This document shows positions 21,440-23,706 of a DNA stretch of 23,706 nucleotides, piece after piece (position 1 is the first letter of the stretch; each line of letters begins with the position of its first letter). Below the pieces are notes generated by a model. It had not been told where the DNA came from. It saw only the letters and a program-made list of their open reading frames with translations, and ran no database searches. The stretch is from Fibrobacter sp. UBA4373 (lineage in GTDB: Bacteria > Fibrobacterota > Fibrobacteria > Fibrobacterales > Fibrobacteraceae). Both the position numbers and the translations under genes were made by a program. The DNA lies in assembly GCA_002390045.1 (NCBI GenBank), contig DGSB01000002.1, positions 1 through 23,706 on the forward strand, given 5' to 3'.

Positions 21440-23701
21440 CTATTCCGCGCGGAGCTTCTTCGCCGCCGCCACAAGGTTCTTGAGGCTAGCCGTCGTTTCG
21501 GTTTCGCCGCGGGTTTTGAGGCCGCAATCGGGGTTCACCCACACATTCTGCCTCGGGACCTTCGCGATGATCTTGTGGAGAGCGTCGACGATTTCCTGTT
21601 CCGAGGGGACGCGCGGAGAGTGAATATCATACACGCCCGGGCCCACCTGCGTTTCGAACTTGGCTTCGTTCAGGGCGTCAAGCAACTTGAGGTCAGAACG
21701 GCTCGCTTCGAAAGTGATCACGTCGGCATCCATGTTGTCGATATCGCGCACGATGTCGTTAAATTCGCTGTAGCACATGTGCGTGTGGATTTGCGTTTCG
21801 GGCTTGACCTTTGCGTGCACCAGGCGGAATGCCGGAATAGCCCAGTCGAGGTATTCCTTGTGCCAGTTGCTCTTGCGGAGCGGCAACTTTTCGCGGAGGG
21901 CGGCTTCGTCAATCTGGATAATGCGAATGCCGTTCTTTTCGAGGTCCAGGACTTCGTCGCGAATCGCAAAACCGATTTCTTGCGTCTGCACCTTCAGCGA
22001 AACATCTTCGCGCGGGAAAGACCAGTTGAGAATCGTCACCGGGCCTGTGAGCATGCCCTTCACCGGCTTCTTGGTGCAGCTCTGTGCGAATACGGACCAT
22101 TCGACGGTAATCGGAGCGCTGCGGCTCACGTCGCCCCAAACCACAGGCGGCTTCACGCAACGGGTGCCGTAACTCTGCACCCAGGCATTCTGCGTAAAAA
22201 TAAAGCCGTCAATCTTCGTGCCGAAATATTCCACCATGTCGTTGCGTTCGAATTCGCCGTGCACAATCACGTCGAGGCCGATTTCTTCTTGCAGCTTGAT
22301 GCATTCGGCAATCTTCTTGCGGTTGAATTCCACGTACTGTTCCTTGGAAATTTCGCCCTTGCGGAATGCGGCGCGGTTCGCGCGAACTTCAGCGGTCTGC
22401 GGGAAAGATCCGATGGTAGTCGTGGGGAATGCGGGCAGCTTGAATTCAGCCTTCTGCACTTCGCGGCGCTTGAGGCGGCTCGGTTTGCGTTCGAAATCAG
22501 CGGCGGTGAGGGCGGCAAGTTCCGCCTGCACCTTGGCGTTCGCCTGCACACGCGGAGTAGCAAACAAGGCCTTATTCTTTTCGAGAGCGGCAGCATCACC
22601 GCTTGCAATTTCGGCAAGCTCCACAAGCTTTTCTTCGGCGAATGCAAAGTGCTTAAGAATGTCCGCCGAAAGCTTCTGTTCTGCGGCGACCGTGTAAGGC
22701 ACATGCAACAGCGAGCAAGAAGTTCCGACCACTACGTTTTCGGCACCGACAGCACTCACGATTTCGGCGAGCAGAGCATTCTTCTGCGCGTAATCGGCAC
22801 GCCAGATATTCTTGCCGTTCACAATGCCGGCGAGCAAGAGAGTGTTCTTCGGGAAACCGGACTTGACCAGTTCCAACGACTTGAGGCCTTCCACAAAATC
22901 AAGACCGATGGCATCGAAACCGAGGGCAACCACATCCTGGTACACATCGCGAATATCTCCAAAGTAAGTCTGCAAGGCTATCTTGAGGCCTGCGGCACGC
23001 ACCTTCTTGACGAGCTCCACATAAATAGATTTGAAAAGTTCGCGTTCTTCGGCGGTCACGTCGAACACCAAAGCGGGTTCGGCGAAACTGATCCATTCGG
23101 CACCGGCAGCGGCGAGCAGTTCGGCAACCTTCGCGTATGCCTCCACAGCAGAGGCGGCAAAATCCTTTGCCTGTTTTTTGCCGTTGTAGCGGGCCAAGCG
23201 GAGGAACGTATAAGCGCCAATCAAAGTCGGCACAGTCTGAATTCCAGCCACCTTCGCTTCGTTGAATTCCTGCACCGGCTTGGATCCGTCCACTTTGAAT
23301 TCAGAGGCGTCGTCAATTTCCGGAACAATGTAGTGGTAGTTCGTATTGAACCACTTTTTCATGGGGAGGGCCTTCACGTCGCCCTTTTCGCCCTGGTAAC
23401 CGTGGGCCGCGGCGAAATACTTTTCGAGATTGCTTAGTTCGAGTTTCTTGTAGCGTTCCGGAACAATGCCGAACAAGAATGCCGTATCGAGAACGTTATC
23501 GTAGAACGAGAAATCGTTCGAAGGGATAAAGTCGATACCTGCGGCCTTCTGCTTTGCCCAACCGTACTGACGGATTTCGGCTGCGACGTTCTGGAGTTCG
23601 GCTTCAGAGATTTCGCCCTTGAAGAACTTTTCGCTTGCAAACTTGAGTTCACGATTCTTGCCGATGCGCGGGAAACCGATTACTGATGTTTTAATGCTCA
23701 T
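21440..23701 (-). CDS. metE: Cobalamin-independent methionine synthase
   Basis: Transfers the methyl group of 5-methyltetrahydrofolate (polyglutamate) to homocysteine; cytosolic zinc enzyme. The 753 residues equal the E. coli length, and the zinc ligands fall on the same numbers: His641 and Cys643 (IHTHMCYSEF) and Cys726 (VNPDCGLKTRG), with the Glu of TFEASRSD at 665. The N-terminal folate half (MSIKTSVIGFPRIGKNRELK) and the linker are intact, so this is a complete, probably active gene. The start codon ends five bases from the window edge, so promoter, ribosome site and any riboswitch lie outside. Its codons are clearly richer in G+C than those of the neighbouring adhesin. A good terminator follows. 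Confidence 0.98.
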   Translation of the reverse strand: MSIKTSVIGFPRIGKNRELKFASEKFFKGEISEAELQNVAAEIRQYGWAKQKAAGIDFIPSNDFSFYDNVLDTAFLFGIVPERYKKLELSNLEKYFAAAHGYQGEKGDVKALPMKKWFNTNYHYIVPEIDDASEFKVDGSKPVQEFNEAKVAGIQTVPTLIGAYTFLRLARYNGKKQAKDFAASAVEAYAKVAELLAAAGAEWISFAEPALVFDVTAEERELFKSIYVELVKKVRAAGLKIALQTYFGDIRDVYQDVVALGFDAIGLDFVEGLKSLELVKSGFPKNTLLLAGIVNGKNIWRADYAQKNALLAEIVSAVGAENVVVGTSCSLLHVPYTVAAEQKLSADILKHFAFAEEKLVELAEIASGDAAALEKNKALFATPRVQANAKVQAELAALTAADFERKPSRLKRREVQKAEFKLPAFPTTTIGSFPQTAEVRANRAAFRKGEISKEQYVEFNRKKIAECIKLQEEIGLDVIVHGEFERNDMVEYFGTKIDGFIFTQNAWVQSYGTRCVKPPVVWGDVSRSAPITVEWSVFAQSCTKKPVKGMLTGPVTILNWSFPREDVSLKVQTQEIGFAIRDEVLDLEKNGIRIIQIDEAALREKLPLRKSNWHKEYLDWAIPAFRLVHAKVKPETQIHTHMCYSEFNDIVRDIDNMDADVITFEASRSDLKLLDALNEAKFETQVGPGVYDIHSPRVPSEQEIVDALHKIIAKVPRQNVWVNPDCGLKTRGETETTASLKNLVAAAKKLRAE

Positions 23702-23706
23702 GGTGA

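Noticed and set aside
21437..23437. 666-codon open frame on the plus strand opposite metE
   Set aside because: Shadow of metE, caused by its GC-rich codons; the MetE reading has all zinc ligands.
1..23706. CRISPR array, insertion sequence or prophage
   Set aside because: No regularly spaced repeats, no transposase, integrase or phage structural gene was seen on either strand.

Overview
The window looks like chromosome from a Fibrobacter-type bacterium (phylum Fibrobacterota). This placement is an inference from content: a secreted family 9 cellulase, several small lipoproteins with no obvious relatives, a large adhesin with GLUG and InlB-like repeats ending in a type IX secretion-like tail, and an FGE-like lipoprotein, all set among ordinary Gram-negative housekeeping genes (lipid A-type acyltransferase, mraY, sufB, ruvAB, acn, metE). 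Species cannot be assigned from the sequence alone. Most genes lie on the minus strand.

Layout from left to right. (1) Positions 1-1063 hold a nitrogen module on the minus strand: a PII gene followed by an ammonium transporter cut by the window edge, preceded by a near-perfect sigma-54 promoter. (2) A divergent lipoprotein gene (1270-1896) ends at a two-way terminator, which it shares with a minus-strand pair, a small lipoprotein and a GH9 cellulase (4178-1986). (3) Positions 4200-4560 carry tRNA-Pro(CGG) and a roughly 200-bp-offset partial duplication of its 3' end and terminator. (4) A tightly packed minus-strand operon runs from 10592 to 4624: NifU-like protein, SufB, MraY, UAP1-like sugar-nucleotide pyrophosphorylase, LpxL-like acyltransferase, Smr protein. 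It joins Fe-S assembly to envelope synthesis, with stop/start overlaps at two junctions. (5) A patatin-like hydrolase (plus strand) converges on aconitase (minus strand) with a shared terminator. (6) ruvA-ruvB lies upstream of acn on the minus strand.

(7) Positions 15622-21400 form an accessory block, more A+T-rich by eye than its flanks. It holds a 969-residue lipoprotein joining an FGE-like domain, a beta-propeller and an SGNH hydrolase, and a 772-residue repeat adhesin. Squeezed between them is the C-terminal stump of a short-chain dehydrogenase gene on the opposite strand, a scar of rearrangement. (8) metE, complete, closes the window.

The most distinctive items are the three-domain lipoprotein, the SDR stump beside it, the duplicated tRNA/terminator unit, the sigma-54-driven PII-Amt operon whose PII lacks the uridylylated tyrosine, and a NifU-type protein whose scaffold domain has lost a key cysteine. 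No CRISPR array, transposase, integrase or phage gene was seen.
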